DNA of 64,000 nucleotides from Alphaproteobacteria bacterium (GCA_028285105.1 JANQQE010000004.1:107923-171922), one strand, 5' to 3'; shown: positions 54,585-63,584, numbered from the stretch's first letter. A program made the numbers and translations. Notes: a model not told the origin generated them from the sequence alone.

Positions 54585-55607
54585 ATGCGTCGATTAGCGA
54601 AGATCTGCGTGACGAATTTGATGGCGGTTGCGTTGATGATGTTGGCCACCGCGCAAGCGACGGCGCAAAGCACTTCTGCGAATTCCAATAGCGACCAAAC
54701 CCAGGAAGGAAAGCAAGCCGCGAAGGCCAGTCGTTATTCGGTGAGCAATCCCTTGCTTCCCGGTGCACGGCGAAACTTCGATGGATCGCGCGAATTGTCA
54801 CGGCGCGTCGCACCAGCCGTCGCCACTTTGAACAAGCGAATCGATTCCGTCGAATGGGACGATGTGCCGCTCGAGACTGTCATCGAGTGGTTGCGCGAGC
54901 AAGGGCCCAAGACGAATGTCATCGTGGTTTGGCGGGCGCTTGAAGCGCAGGGAATCGATGCCGATACGCCGGTGACTCTAAAATTCCGAAATGCACGCGT
55001 CGGTCAGATTCTCGATGAGGTGTTGAACCAGGTCTCGTACGACAGCGAACTGCGTTTTCGCGGCGAGGGCAATTCGATCAAGATTTCGACCCGTGCCGAT
55101 TTCAATCGAAAGCTCTATGTCCGCGCTTACGACGTCAGCGATTTGATCTTCCAGATTCCGGACTTCAAAGGCCCCAGCATTGACGTCGCCGGAGGTGGCG
55201 GCGGAGGCGGTGGTGGTGCCGGCGGAGGTGGAGCTGGTGGTGGCTTTGGCGGTGGAGGCGGCGGCGCAGGAGGCGGTATTGGTGGAGGTGGTGGCGGTAT
55301 CGGTGGCGGCGGTGGATTCGGCGGAGGCGGTGGCGGCGGTCTTGGCGGGGGCGGATTCGGTGGCGGTGGACAAGTGTTCAGTGACGGCGGCGATTCGGAA
55401 GGCGAAGATGAAGAAGGCAAGTCACTGGAAGAGCGCATGGAAGATATCGTCGATTTGATCCGCAGCACCATCGAGCCAGACGGCTGGGCTGAAGGTGCCA
55501 TCGGCGGCGGACGCAACACCATACGAGCCTGGAATCGAATGATCGTGGTCCGCGCCCCAATCGAAGTCCACGAACTCATCGGCGGTCCGTTCGTGACCGG
55601 CGACTAG
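54585..55607 (+). CDS. Exported Gly-rich protein with secretin N0-like domain
   Basis: A 340-residue protein with a signal peptide ending in ATAQATAQ. Residues about 80-165 resemble the secretin/TonB short N-terminal (STN, N0-like) domain: VEWDDVPLETVIEWLREQGP, VTLKFRNARVGQILDEVLNQ, EGNSIKISTRA. This is followed by KLYVRAYDVSDLIFQIPDF, the kind of strand-helix that begins an N1 domain. A run of about 65 residues of almost only Gly (DNA 55189-55374), with scattered Ala, Ile and Phe, interrupts the fold. The chain then returns to an ordered part ending NRMIVVRAPIEVHELIGG. It lacks the secretin barrel. GGAG lies nine bases before ATG 54585. It may be an accessory of secretin-type rings, as the fold matches the giant proteins in the secretion locus, but it is 12 kb from the nearest of those genes. 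Confidence 0.78.
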   Translation: MRRLAKICVTNLMAVALMMLATAQATAQSTSANSNSDQTQEGKQAAKASRYSVSNPLLPGARRNFDGSRELSRRVAPAVATLNKRIDSVEWDDVPLETVIEWLREQGPKTNVIVVWRALEAQGIDADTPVTLKFRNARVGQILDEVLNQVSYDSELRFRGEGNSIKISTRADFNRKLYVRAYDVSDLIFQIPDFKGPSIDVAGGGGGGGGGAGGGGAGGGFGGGGGGAGGGIGGGGGGIGGGGGFGGGGGGGLGGGGFGGGGQVFSDGGDSEGEDEEGKSLEERMEDIVDLIRSTIEPDGWAEGAIGGGRNTIRAWNRMIVVRAPIEVHELIGGPFVTGD

Positions 55608-55629
55608 GAATAGCGAATCTCGACGCAAG

Positions 55630-55650
55630 GTGCGGCTTGCCGCGCCGCAC
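55630..55650. repeat. Palindromic element after the Gly-rich gene
   Basis: GTGCGGCTTGCCGCGCCGCAC starts 22 bp after the stop codon and folds into a GC-rich hairpin. It is a variant of the perfect palindrome at 49879-49894, also at a gene end. No T run follows. Confidence 0.45.
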
Positions 55651-55708
55651 AAGCTATTTCGCCAATAACATTTCAATCTGAAGCGCGCGGTCATAAACTA
55701 ACGATAGC

Positions 55709-57151
55709 ATGACTCGCGTGCCCACTAATCAATTCGACTACAATCCGCCACGTTTCAAGTGGACGAAGCGGATTGCGTGGAGTTCGGTAGGACTCGTACT
55801 TTTGGTCCCAGCGCTTTGGGGTACAGCAACAATTGTTGCGCAACACCGACTCGATAGCTTGACTGCGTCGTACCGTAAGGCTGGCGAACCGCTGCTTGCC
55901 GATGACTTCAACGTTTCAGAAGATATTCCAAACGAAGAAAACGCGGCCATCGGTTATCTCAAAGCTGAATACGCATTCGTCTGGCCGCGTGAGTTCGAGC
56001 CTGCGCTGACGATAAGAGCATTGTTCGACGCGGTGGTCATGGGCCCCGATCACAATTATGGGGACGAAGTAACCGTTCTATTGCAAGCCAACCAATCGAC
56101 ACTCAAGCAGCTTAGCAAGGCCGCGAAACTCGAGAGATTAGACTGGCAATTATCAGGTGGAGCGACGATTCTCGACTTGATGTTTCCGGATGCGGGATTG
56201 TCGAAAGATCTAGGGAGCCTCTTGGCGATTGCAGCGATTGACAAGTTTGACCGGGGGGACCATGAAGAAGCCATCGGATTGCTTCGGGCGATGTTTCGTC
56301 TGGGAAAACACCGCCTCGTCGGCCCCGGTTCGATGGTCATGGAGTTGACGGGCGTTTCGATCGCAGCTCGAACGCCGACGTGTGTTGAACGATTCGCTGA
56401 TGGACTCAAGATCGCTTCGTCGCCGGACGGCAGTCATCGGGGAGCGGTCTCCAATGAACAAATCGAGGAGTTCATATTTGAGCTATTGGAAGATGAGCCT
56501 TGGAAGAATGCATTGCGGGCTACCCTCGCGATGGACCGAGCATTCATGATTGAGTGCGGACAGGCTTTGGCAAAGGGCCAAGATGTGGGAAATCTCTCTC
56601 CAAAGGCGGAGAGAATCTTTGTTCCATTCCTTCGTCCCGTGGCACTACTAAACGTAGCGAGGGCCACCGAGTATGAAAACGCACTGGTGCAGAATGCGGA
56701 GGAATCTACATATTCAGATTTTTGGAAGGGTGCGCCAGATATCGAAGATTTCATGGTGGGTGAATTGAATGAAGTCTTACCTGCCAACCTTCTGGTTCCG
56801 AGGTTTGCACGCTTTGTCCAGCTGAACTTCTTCCTACATGCCGAGCGAAGAATGGCAGCGATCACCTTGGCAATGAGGCTTTACGAACTCGAAAACGGTC
56901 AGCTTCCCGATGAGCTCGATGACCTGGTGCCGAAGTATCTGCCGTCTATTCCTTTGGATCCGTTCTCGCCTCAATCATTACCTATCCGGTACACGGTAAA
57001 CAACGGGTCTGCAAGACTCTACAGTTTAGGCCTTAATCTAATTGACGATGGCGGGGAATCTGGAATTCATTTTGGGGGCAGAGTTGATCGAAACAAGGGC
57101 GACTTGGTTTTTTATCTTAATGGCGATCGGCTGCGGGCTAACAAACCCTGA
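55709..57151 (+). CDS. Membrane-anchored hypothetical protein with GspG-like C-terminal segment
   Basis: A 480-residue protein with a single N-terminal membrane segment (IAWSSVGLVLLVPALWGTAT, about residues 23-43) and a large extracytoplasmic domain of mostly helices. Residues 380-460 contain AITLAMRLYELENGQLPDEL, LVPKYLPSIPLDPFSPQ, and LYSLGLNLIDDGGE. That pattern (Y-x-x-x-N-G-x-L-P, L-x-P-x-Y-L, I-P-x-D-P-F, then Y-S-x-G-x-N-x-x-D-D-G-G) recurs in planctomycete proteins and recalls the calcium-site end of GspG pseudopilins, but there is no prepilin leader. Function unknown. Confidence 0.7.
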   Translation: MTRVPTNQFDYNPPRFKWTKRIAWSSVGLVLLVPALWGTATIVAQHRLDSLTASYRKAGEPLLADDFNVSEDIPNEENAAIGYLKAEYAFVWPREFEPALTIRALFDAVVMGPDHNYGDEVTVLLQANQSTLKQLSKAAKLERLDWQLSGGATILDLMFPDAGLSKDLGSLLAIAAIDKFDRGDHEEAIGLLRAMFRLGKHRLVGPGSMVMELTGVSIAARTPTCVERFADGLKIASSPDGSHRGAVSNEQIEEFIFELLEDEPWKNALRATLAMDRAFMIECGQALAKGQDVGNLSPKAERIFVPFLRPVALLNVARATEYENALVQNAEESTYSDFWKGAPDIEDFMVGELNEVLPANLLVPRFARFVQLNFFLHAERRMAAITLAMRLYELENGQLPDELDDLVPKYLPSIPLDPFSPQSLPIRYTVNNGSARLYSLGLNLIDDGGESGIHFGGRVDRNKGDLVFYLNGDRLRANKP

Positions 57152-57169
57152 TGGTCGCACCGCGATTTG

Positions 57170-58051
57170 TCACGATAGCACATCAAACAAAACCCATAGA
57201 TAAAAAACGGTTATTGGGATCAAGCCGAATACGACAATGGCGGTCAGTAGCCACAGTAAGTGCGAACCAATAATCAACCACGCAAATCGCAGTGGTTTGA
57301 CCCCCATGATTTCGGTGGCAATACGAAGCACAGAGTGACACCACACTCCGGTGATTGTAAACGGACAGATGACGGCTAGGAACATTATTGCCAACGCCAA
57401 AACGTCATTGACGCCATCAAGTGCGTGACTGTCAACCAATATCGGTATGGGTAAGTAAACAGGTATAGGCCACCAGATGAGTGGACCGGTGCAGTAATAA
57501 CTAAGCGATATTGCGCTGTTTCTCTTTTCGATCGGTACGTCGCGATAGTCTAGAAAGCAACTCGGAATCCCAGTGATAATGAGGAAAAATAAAGGCGCGA
57601 GAACGTTAATGCAGACAATGGGTAGAATCAATTCCAGCAGTTCATAGGAATCTGGTGCGCCGAACGGTGGTTTAGCTCTTTCACAGTATAGCCAAGAAGA
57701 TATTCCCACCAACAGTGTGATCGCTAAAAGAACTACACGAGTTCGAAACATTCTTGCTTCGCGCAGGTCAATGGACAGGTGTACGTTCTTGGCTAGTTTG
57801 CGCGGGCTAAATGCCGCGAATTTCACCGTCGCAAAGAACGCGCGGCGGTGCCCAATTCTCTTGCGTTGAACCCAAGGAATGGATGACTCACCATCAATGA
57901 GTGCCTGAGATTTCTTGCCGCATTCCGGGCAGCGTGGTTCAGTAATTCCGCGCAGGTTGTATCCACATTCATGGCAGAACACGTCATGGTCTGCCAAGGC
58001 GACTTTTGAATTTGCGTCCGGCTGCTTGGAATCCGAAGTTGCTTCCGACAC
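57170..58051 (-). CDS. Zinc-ribbon multi-pass membrane protein
   Basis: A protein of about 293 residues started at GTG 58051, with GGAG seven bases upstream; the frame is open to 58219, but that extension runs through an inverted repeat. Residues about 25-45 hold a zinc ribbon, FCHECGYNLRG ... RCPECG, typical of many planctomycete membrane proteins. Five or six membrane segments follow (for example VVLLAITLLVGISSWLY, LILPIVCINVLAPLFFLIIT, LLWLLTAIVVFGLIPITVFY). The function of this class is unknown. It converges on the previous gene, with 18 bp between stops. Confidence 0.68.
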   Translation of the reverse strand: MSEATSDSKQPDANSKVALADHDVFCHECGYNLRGITEPRCPECGKKSQALIDGESSIPWVQRKRIGHRRAFFATVKFAAFSPRKLAKNVHLSIDLREARMFRTRVVLLAITLLVGISSWLYCERAKPPFGAPDSYELLELILPIVCINVLAPLFFLIITGIPSCFLDYRDVPIEKRNSAISLSYYCTGPLIWWPIPVYLPIPILVDSHALDGVNDVLALAIMFLAVICPFTITGVWCHSVLRIATEIMGVKPLRFAWLIIGSHLLWLLTAIVVFGLIPITVFYLWVLFDVLS

Positions 58052-58141
58052 CTTTACACTCCAAGAACCGATCAGTTTTGGCTCACCGACGATGATTGCG
58101 ATTGTAGCAGGAAGTCTGTGTTGGTGGGATTTGATTTTGCG

Positions 58142-58172
58142 CATTCCCGTCAATCCCGCATGCACGGGAATG
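58142..58172. repeat. Inverted repeat of the CATTCCCG type
   Basis: CATTCCCGT (58142-58150) and ACGGGAATG (58164-58172) form a perfect 9-bp inverted repeat with a 13-base loop that itself contains ATCCCGCATG. GTCATTCCCG...CGGGAATGAC elements are known as dispersed repeats in several bacterial genomes. It lies upstream of the zinc-ribbon protein gene. Confidence 0.5.
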
Positions 58173-58395
58173 ACGTTGAGGGCCTGGGATTCGTTCATGT
58201 AGGAAGATGGTCCGCACAAAGCTTCGGAATTAATCCGCCTGGGGACTGCTTGTTGCTCTTTGGACCGATTTCTCTGTCTTGATCGTTTCTTGGAGTGGTG
58301 TTTCTTCTTATGCCGCCCGTCGTGGCCTTGGGTTTCATTCTTAATTTTGTTGACCGGCGACGTTTCGCCACGATTCGGTCATTCTTATGTGGCTA
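58173..58395. other. Spacer between the inverted repeat and the transposase remnant
   Basis: I see no gene or regulatory motif in this stretch. The right part may include the eroded end of the insertion sequence whose remnant follows. Confidence 0.4.
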
Positions 58396-58987
58396 TCAGC
58401 CGAACAGTTGATCGCCAAAGTGCAGCAAGTTGTACGTCAGCGCTACCTTCAGTGTTACACATCTGGCTTTCGGTGAGCCCCGAACCCTGAACTGACTCAG
58501 ACCCCGATGCGCTTTCACCTCCGCGTTGACCGTCTCCACCGTTGCGGCACGTTGCCGGTAGATTGCTTTTGCGGCTGGCGACCGCATCCATTCGCGCCAT
58601 CGACGAACACCCGGGTCATCAATGCATCCAATGCCGCTTCATTCGACACGCGAAAGTCGTTGAGCGTGTGATGATTCACCGGTACGTCACCACAAAGCCA
58701 GCGGCACGCATCGTGATACTGACAAAGGCGCGCCAACTCGCGACCGCTGTCCACTCCCTCCTTCGTCGCGTACCACCACAAAACCAACAACAACCATGGC
58801 TCAGTCGTGGGCCGGCCAGCATGCTCACCGCAGGCCTTGATCGATTCCGAAACGCACTCAAATCCAACCGCACGACAATTGCCCAGATCGCCCGAGCGAC
58901 ATGATCCGCCAGCCACGAACCCTCCCAATACACCGGCCGCATCAAAAGCTGATCCCGATCCGGACGCCGAACACGAATGTCATCCAT
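58396..58987 (-). pseudogene. IS1182-like transposase remnant with frameshifts and internal deletion
   Basis: Three reading frames on the minus strand carry successive pieces of an IS1182/IS5-group transposase. First is an N-terminal part (frame ending 58676: RRPDRDQLLMRPVYWEGSWL, DHVARAIWAIVVRLDLSAF). A second frame (near 58640-58830) gives TEPWLLLVLWWYATKEGV, RELARLCQYHDACRWLCG and VPVNHHTLNDFRV. A third gives the C-terminal end (58587-58396: IYRQRAATVETVNAEVKAHR, GLSQFRVRGSPKARCV, ALTYNLLHFGDQL). The central part with the catalytic acidic residues is missing. The total is under 600 bp against about 1.4 kb for an intact gene, so it is a dead element. Confidence 0.75.
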
Positions 58988-59315
58988 GACAATTTCCCAT
59001 GAAGGTGAAAACCAAAGCCCTTACATGCAAATCCAAATATGAAACCAATAAACGGAGATTTTTCCCTAAGCTCACAGCGGACCGCCGCGTTATTGATCCG
59101 ATTTCTCAATCCGCACAGCGGCCGCTGCATTGACTTTCAGTCAGGTCGTGCCAACCGACAACTTTCGACAAACCAACCTGCCGAATCACCCGTTCGCGCA
59201 ATCCCTACACTTGCGACACCACCCCAAAAAAGCACAATACCACGGTCACAATTCGCGCGGGCAGGCGGACCCGCACAATAAGAAACACATTTCCTCATCA
59301 ACTTTGGAGACGCAC
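58988..59315. other. Spacer upstream of the prolyl oligopeptidase gene
   Basis: An open frame in phase with the peptidase runs through part of it, but the text is Pro/His/Thr-rich without a signal peptide and is not credible as protein. The peptidase promoter should be here; I see no strong box pair. Confidence 0.4.
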
Positions 59316-61427
59316 ATGAAACGCGTATTGGGTTTACTCACTTTGGTATTCGTGGTGGCGGCTGGCTGCGTGGAAAAACGGAACTTCGAGTATCCCGATG
59401 CGCGCAAGGGCGATGTCGTTGATGTCTACCACGGTGTGAAGGTGCCCGATCCGTACCGTTGGCTCGAAGACCCCGACGCACCTGAATCGCGCGAATGGAT
59501 TGAAGCCGAGAACAAACTTACTTTCGCTTACCTCGAAGGCATCCCGCAGCGCGAGAAAATTCAAAAGCGTCTCACCGAACTTTGGAACTACGAGAAGTAT
59601 GGCACGCCGTACAAGAAGGGTGGCCGTTACTTCTTCTTCAAGAACGACGGTTTGCAGAATCATTCTGTCTTGTACATGACGAGTGATCTCGACGAAGAAC
59701 CCACCGTGCTGATCGACCCGAACACCTTCTCCGAAGATGGCACCGTCGCAATGAAGGATTACGAAGTCAGCGACGACGGGAAGTACGTCGCCTACTCGGT
59801 CTCGGAAGGCGGGTCCGATTGGATCGAATGGCGTGTCCGAGAAATCGCAACCGGTCAAGACCTGCCCGACCTCGTCAAGTGGAGCAAGTTCTCAGGTGCA
59901 TCGTGGACCAAAGACAGTGCCGGATTCTATTACTCGCGTTACGACGCACCGTCGAGCAACTCAGCCCTTCGCAGCGTCAACGAGTACAACAAGCTCTACT
60001 ACCACCGACTCGGCACGCCGCAGTCAGCCGACAAGTTGGTCTACGAACGCCCCGACCACAAGGACTGGGGCTTTTCGGGCGGCGTCACCGATGATGGCCG
60101 CTACCTCATCATCTCCGTCAGTCTCGGCACCGAGCGCAAGAATCGCCTGTATTACAAGGATTTGAGCGTCCCTGGCTCAGAAGTCGTCAAGCTCATCGAC
60201 GTACTCGAAGCGCAATACGCCTTCATCGACAACGACGGACCCGTTTTCTGGTTCCGCACCGATCTCGACGCACCAAAGGGTCGCGTCATCGCCATCGACA
60301 CCAGCAACCCAGCCCGCAACAACTGGCAAGAAGTCATTGCCGAAACGGAAGAAACGCTTCGCGGCGTCAACCTGATCAACGACACCTTCGTAGCGAGCTA
60401 TCTCAAAGACGCCCGCACGCAGGTGCGACTCTACAACATCGACGGAACCGATGCCGGTGAAATTGAATTGCCGGGCATCGGAAGCGCCGGCGGATTCGGC
60501 GGGAAACGAAGCGACACCGAAACGTTCTATTCGTTTTCCAGCTATAGCACGCCCAGTTCGATTTACCGCTACGATTTCGAATCTAACACCAGCACGCTCT
60601 ATCGCAAGCCCGATGTTGATATCGATCCATCGCGCTTCGTCACCAAGCAGATTTTCTATACCAGCAAAGACGGAACCCGCGTGCCAATGTTTATCACGCA
60701 CAAGAAGGGACTTTGGAAAACCGGTAACAACCCGACGCTGCTTTATGGGTACGGTGGTTTCAACATTCCGATTACGCCCGGTTTCAGTGTAACCAACCTG
60801 GTGTGGATGGAGATGGGCGGTGTTTATGCGGTGGCCAACATTCGCGGTGGCGGCGAGTACGGTCGCGAGTGGCACCAAGCCGGTACGAAGCTTCAAAAGC
60901 AAAACGTCTTCGACGACTTTATTGCGGCTGGCGAATGGCTGATTGAAAAAAAGTACACGCGCCCAGAAAAACTTGCGATCGCAGGCGGGAGCAACGGCGG
61001 GTTGCTCGTCGGTGCATGCATCACGCAGCGCCCGGACCTGTTCGGCGCAGCCTTGCCAGCCGTCGGCGTGCTGGACATGCTGCGGTTTAAGGACTTTACG
61101 ATCGGCTGGGCATGGATGTCGGACTATGGTTCGGTGGATAAGAAGGACGAATTCGACGCGCTGTACGCCTACTCACCGTTGCACAATATAGAGGAAGGCA
61201 CCAGCTACCCGGCTACGATGATCACAACGGGCGATCACGACGACCGAGTAGTGCCAGCCCACAGTTTCAAATTCGCCGCAGCCATCCAAGCCGCCCAAGC
61301 CGGCGAAGCCCCAACCCTTATCCGCATAGAAACAAGAGCCGGCCACGGTGCAGGCAAACCAACCACCATGCGAATCGAAGAAAGCACCGACAAACTCGCA
61401 TTCCTATGCAGAGAATTGAAGATGTAA
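59316..61427 (+). CDS. Prolyl oligopeptidase family serine peptidase (S9A), lipoprotein
   Basis: Cleaves short peptides after proline. The 703-residue product matches the family length (about 700). ATG 59316 has GGAG about nine bases upstream. The signal peptide ends in the lipobox VVAAGC, so it is exported and lipid-anchored. The N-terminal opening YHGVKVPDPYRWLEDPDAPE is typical of S9A, followed by a beta-propeller gate (about 80-430). The alpha/beta hydrolase has Ser559 in AGGSNGGLLVG, Asp642 in GDHDDRVVPAHS and His677 in RAGHGAGKPT. It probably digests peptides outside the cytoplasm. Confidence 0.93.
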   Translation: MKRVLGLLTLVFVVAAGCVEKRNFEYPDARKGDVVDVYHGVKVPDPYRWLEDPDAPESREWIEAENKLTFAYLEGIPQREKIQKRLTELWNYEKYGTPYKKGGRYFFFKNDGLQNHSVLYMTSDLDEEPTVLIDPNTFSEDGTVAMKDYEVSDDGKYVAYSVSEGGSDWIEWRVREIATGQDLPDLVKWSKFSGASWTKDSAGFYYSRYDAPSSNSALRSVNEYNKLYYHRLGTPQSADKLVYERPDHKDWGFSGGVTDDGRYLIISVSLGTERKNRLYYKDLSVPGSEVVKLIDVLEAQYAFIDNDGPVFWFRTDLDAPKGRVIAIDTSNPARNNWQEVIAETEETLRGVNLINDTFVASYLKDARTQVRLYNIDGTDAGEIELPGIGSAGGFGGKRSDTETFYSFSSYSTPSSIYRYDFESNTSTLYRKPDVDIDPSRFVTKQIFYTSKDGTRVPMFITHKKGLWKTGNNPTLLYGYGGFNIPITPGFSVTNLVWMEMGGVYAVANIRGGGEYGREWHQAGTKLQKQNVFDDFIAAGEWLIEKKYTRPEKLAIAGGSNGGLLVGACITQRPDLFGAALPAVGVLDMLRFKDFTIGWAWMSDYGSVDKKDEFDALYAYSPLHNIEEGTSYPATMITTGDHDDRVVPAHSFKFAAAIQAAQAGEAPTLIRIETRAGHGAGKPTTMRIEESTDKLAFLCRELKM

Positions 61428-61998
61428 CCGGCGATTTTCCAAGCTTCAAATCCATTGCAGCAATACAATAAAACGACCGAGGAACCGATTCGGCTCCCCG
61501 GTCGTCTTCTTTGATGAAGTCAACGAATACCAAGTTCAACTCAGTATTAGGAAACTGACTTCACGCGATCGATCGCAAGGAACGAGCTGCTTTTAGCATC
61601 TTCGCCACGGCCATGCTTGTTTGGATCTTGAAGCTGTTCAATCAATCTGTAGTTCAAGCTACTAGAAACCCACCGGCAAACATCTTGCTCTGTCGCCTGA
61701 ACATCAATCCGGACGACATCTTGATATTTATATCATAAGCGGCTTCATCTAATTCCTTGGCTAGTCTATTACATTCGATTCCGGCGTTTTAGCCTTTCAT
61801 GTCCGAAGAATGCACAGACTAGAATTGCTTCTTAAAGGAGAAACAATCGCGTCTGCACTCAGAATACACCGGGGAATCACCGCTGAGAGGTTGTATTGGC
61901 TAAACAATAGATTTTATGCAAGCCGAACCGCAAGTGCAGAAACTCCCATTGCCCGCACTCAAGGGAATACAATTGCTTGTACCAATCTGCTAGTACGC
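61428..61998. other. 571-bp spacer with possible eroded coding sequence
   Basis: Besides the terminator, the minus strand carries an open stretch of 61 codons (61732-61547) with protein-like text (DVVRIDVQATEQDVCRWV, LIEQLQDPNKHGRGEDAK, SFLAIDRVKSVS) but no start codon. Directly before it, in another frame, lies CNRLAKELDEAAYDINI. This looks like the frameshifted 3' end of a lost gene. The small plus-strand frame at 61810-62013 has no support. Confidence 0.4.
61473..61512. terminator. Bidirectional intrinsic terminator
   Basis: ACGACCG (61473-61479) pairs with CGGTCGT (61499-61505), enclosing an inner GGAaCCG-att-CGGcTCC stem. On the plus strand it is followed by CTTCTTT; on the minus strand by TTTTATT. 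It fits as the terminator of the peptidase gene 45 bp upstream. Confidence 0.6.
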
Positions 61999-63291
61999 CT
62001 ATTCTGTCTTTAAGTCAGAGAGCATTCGTTTGAATACTTTCTCAAAATCACTTTGTACCTGCCAATTCGAAAAATCCGAAATGTAGTATTCGCGAATTTC
62101 AGCCGCAAGGTCACGACCCTCGTCTGCGTCGATAAGCTTCCAAGACTTGATGTTCTTGAAATCAGTAATCGAAATCGGAAACAGAATACGGCGATTCTCT
62201 CGTCGTTCGCGTGAGCGGGCTATCCGCACTTCCATTTCCACCCAATTACTACTCATACTCTCAGGCGAAAGCACCAGAATTACTCTATCGTGCAAGCGGA
62301 TTGCATTGTCTATCTGCTCATGAAGTTTCTTGCCTGCCTGGATATTGTGGGGAGCATACCAAACGCGCATGCGCTCCTTTCTCATTCTCGAGTGCAAGGT
62401 GTTGGCAAATTCTTCATCTCTGTGGGAATACGAAATGAAACATGAGCTGAATTCGAATGGTTCTATAGCCGAATTGAGGGAGGGAATATAGTCGATAACG
62501 ATATTTGGAACACCACACTCTTGAAGGAACTCAATCGGGAGGCATTGTGCCGACATTAGGAGAGTATCTAACCCTACACTGCTGAGTTGACTGTGACGTG
62601 TTTTGTCCAGATTCCTAGCACTAGATAAGTCCAAGTAATTCAAGATATTTGATCCAAACATTGCACGATCTAGATTTGCATTGCGAACAACCGTGCCAGC
62701 TAGAATGGCACCCGTAAGGTTTGCACCTGTGAAATCAACATCGCTACAATCACACCACGACAAATTGGCCTCGACGAGGCTTGCTCCATTTTCACAATTT
62801 ATACCCTCGCCCCCTGGTGGAGTGAAGTCCGAATGCCGTAATACTGCTTTGGATAGATTTGCTTGTTCAAGTTTAGCGCCTCTTAAATTGGCATAAGACA
62901 TACGAGCGCCTTCTAGAGACGCCTGATTAAGTTCCGCCAAAAACAAGTTTGCGTTGTCAAGATTTGCTCGAACGAAATTGGCACCACTAAGCTTTGCAGC
63001 GGTAAGGTTGGCTAATCTCAAATTAGCGTCTCTAAACGTGACGTCTACCAAGCCACAATTAGTTAGGTCCCCACCCGACAAGTCTGCCCTATCTAAGTCT
63101 GCTAAGTGCAGTTGTGCATGCCTAAGGGAAACATTGCTGAAATCAACCCCGAGCAGTGTGGCACCCGACAAATCCACCCAACGCCGATCTGTGGAAATAC
63201 ATGGAATCCAGTTCGGGTTTTGACGCCGATATAAATTCCAATCATCGACTTTGCCGGAGCGCAACATCTCAACAGCCTTAGACCAATCCAT
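61999..63291 (-). CDS. Pentapeptide-repeat protein with C-terminal TIR domain
   Basis: A 430-residue protein. Residues 38-228 are pentapeptide repeats of the A-(D/N)-L-x-x type (LADLDRADLSGGDL, ANLRLANLTAAKLSGANF), forming a right-handed square helix. Residues 282-425 are a TIR domain of the bacterial TIR_2 type: SSCFISYSHRDEEFANTL, MRVWYAPHNIQAGKKLHEQI and VILVLSPESMSSNWVEMEV. E354, four residues after W350, matches the position of the catalytic glutamate of NAD-cleaving TIR proteins. Base composition is visibly lower in GC than the neighbours and the gene sits next to tRNA and rRNA, both consistent with transfer. It may be an abortive-infection NADase with the pentapeptide solenoid as sensor or scaffold; a signalling role is also possible. 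No partner genes are present. Confidence 0.85.
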   Translation of the reverse strand: MDWSKAVEMLRSGKVDDWNLYRRQNPNWIPCISTDRRWVDLSGATLLGVDFSNVSLRHAQLHLADLDRADLSGGDLTNCGLVDVTFRDANLRLANLTAAKLSGANFVRANLDNANLFLAELNQASLEGARMSYANLRGAKLEQANLSKAVLRHSDFTPPGGEGINCENGASLVEANLSWCDCSDVDFTGANLTGAILAGTVVRNANLDRAMFGSNILNYLDLSSARNLDKTRHSQLSSVGLDTLLMSAQCLPIEFLQECGVPNIVIDYIPSLNSAIEPFEFSSCFISYSHRDEEFANTLHSRMRKERMRVWYAPHNIQAGKKLHEQIDNAIRLHDRVILVLSPESMSSNWVEMEVRIARSRERRENRRILFPISITDFKNIKSWKLIDADEGRDLAAEIREYYISDFSNWQVQSDFEKVFKRMLSDLKTE

Positions 63292-63376
63292 TGTCGTTTT
63301 CTAGCAGCCTCCGCAAGACCAATTGATCTCCTAATGCAAACGGATTGCTTGACACTGCCAACAAGAAGTGAAAACT

Positions 63377-63449
<73 letters not shown>

Positions 63450-63471
63450 GTGTGATTTGTGCTGTTTGTAT

Positions 63472-63500
63472 CTATACCCCATTCGTTGCGGGGTTTCAAT
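63472..63500 (-). promoter_or_regulatory. Promoter of the tRNA-Ala gene
   Basis: On the minus strand TTGAAA (63500-63495) and TATAGA (63477-63472) are separated by exactly 17 bases, a near-consensus sigma70 promoter. Transcription would begin about 15 nt before the 5' end of the mature tRNA. Confidence 0.6.
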
Positions 63501-63584
63501 TCGATGCCCTTTTGGTGCAAAACGGCTTGATGCCGCTTGGACCAAACGCACGCCACGATCGACGGTAATCACGAGGGCGGAAAC

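Noticed and set aside
55127..55579. Pro-rich minus-strand open frame with long proline runs
   Set aside because: Direct complement of the glycine codons of the Gly-rich protein; proline runs arise from GGN read antisense.
61810..62013. 67-codon plus-strand open frame near the TIR gene
   Set aside because: AAAGGAG-like bases occur within it, not before its start; no motif and odd composition.
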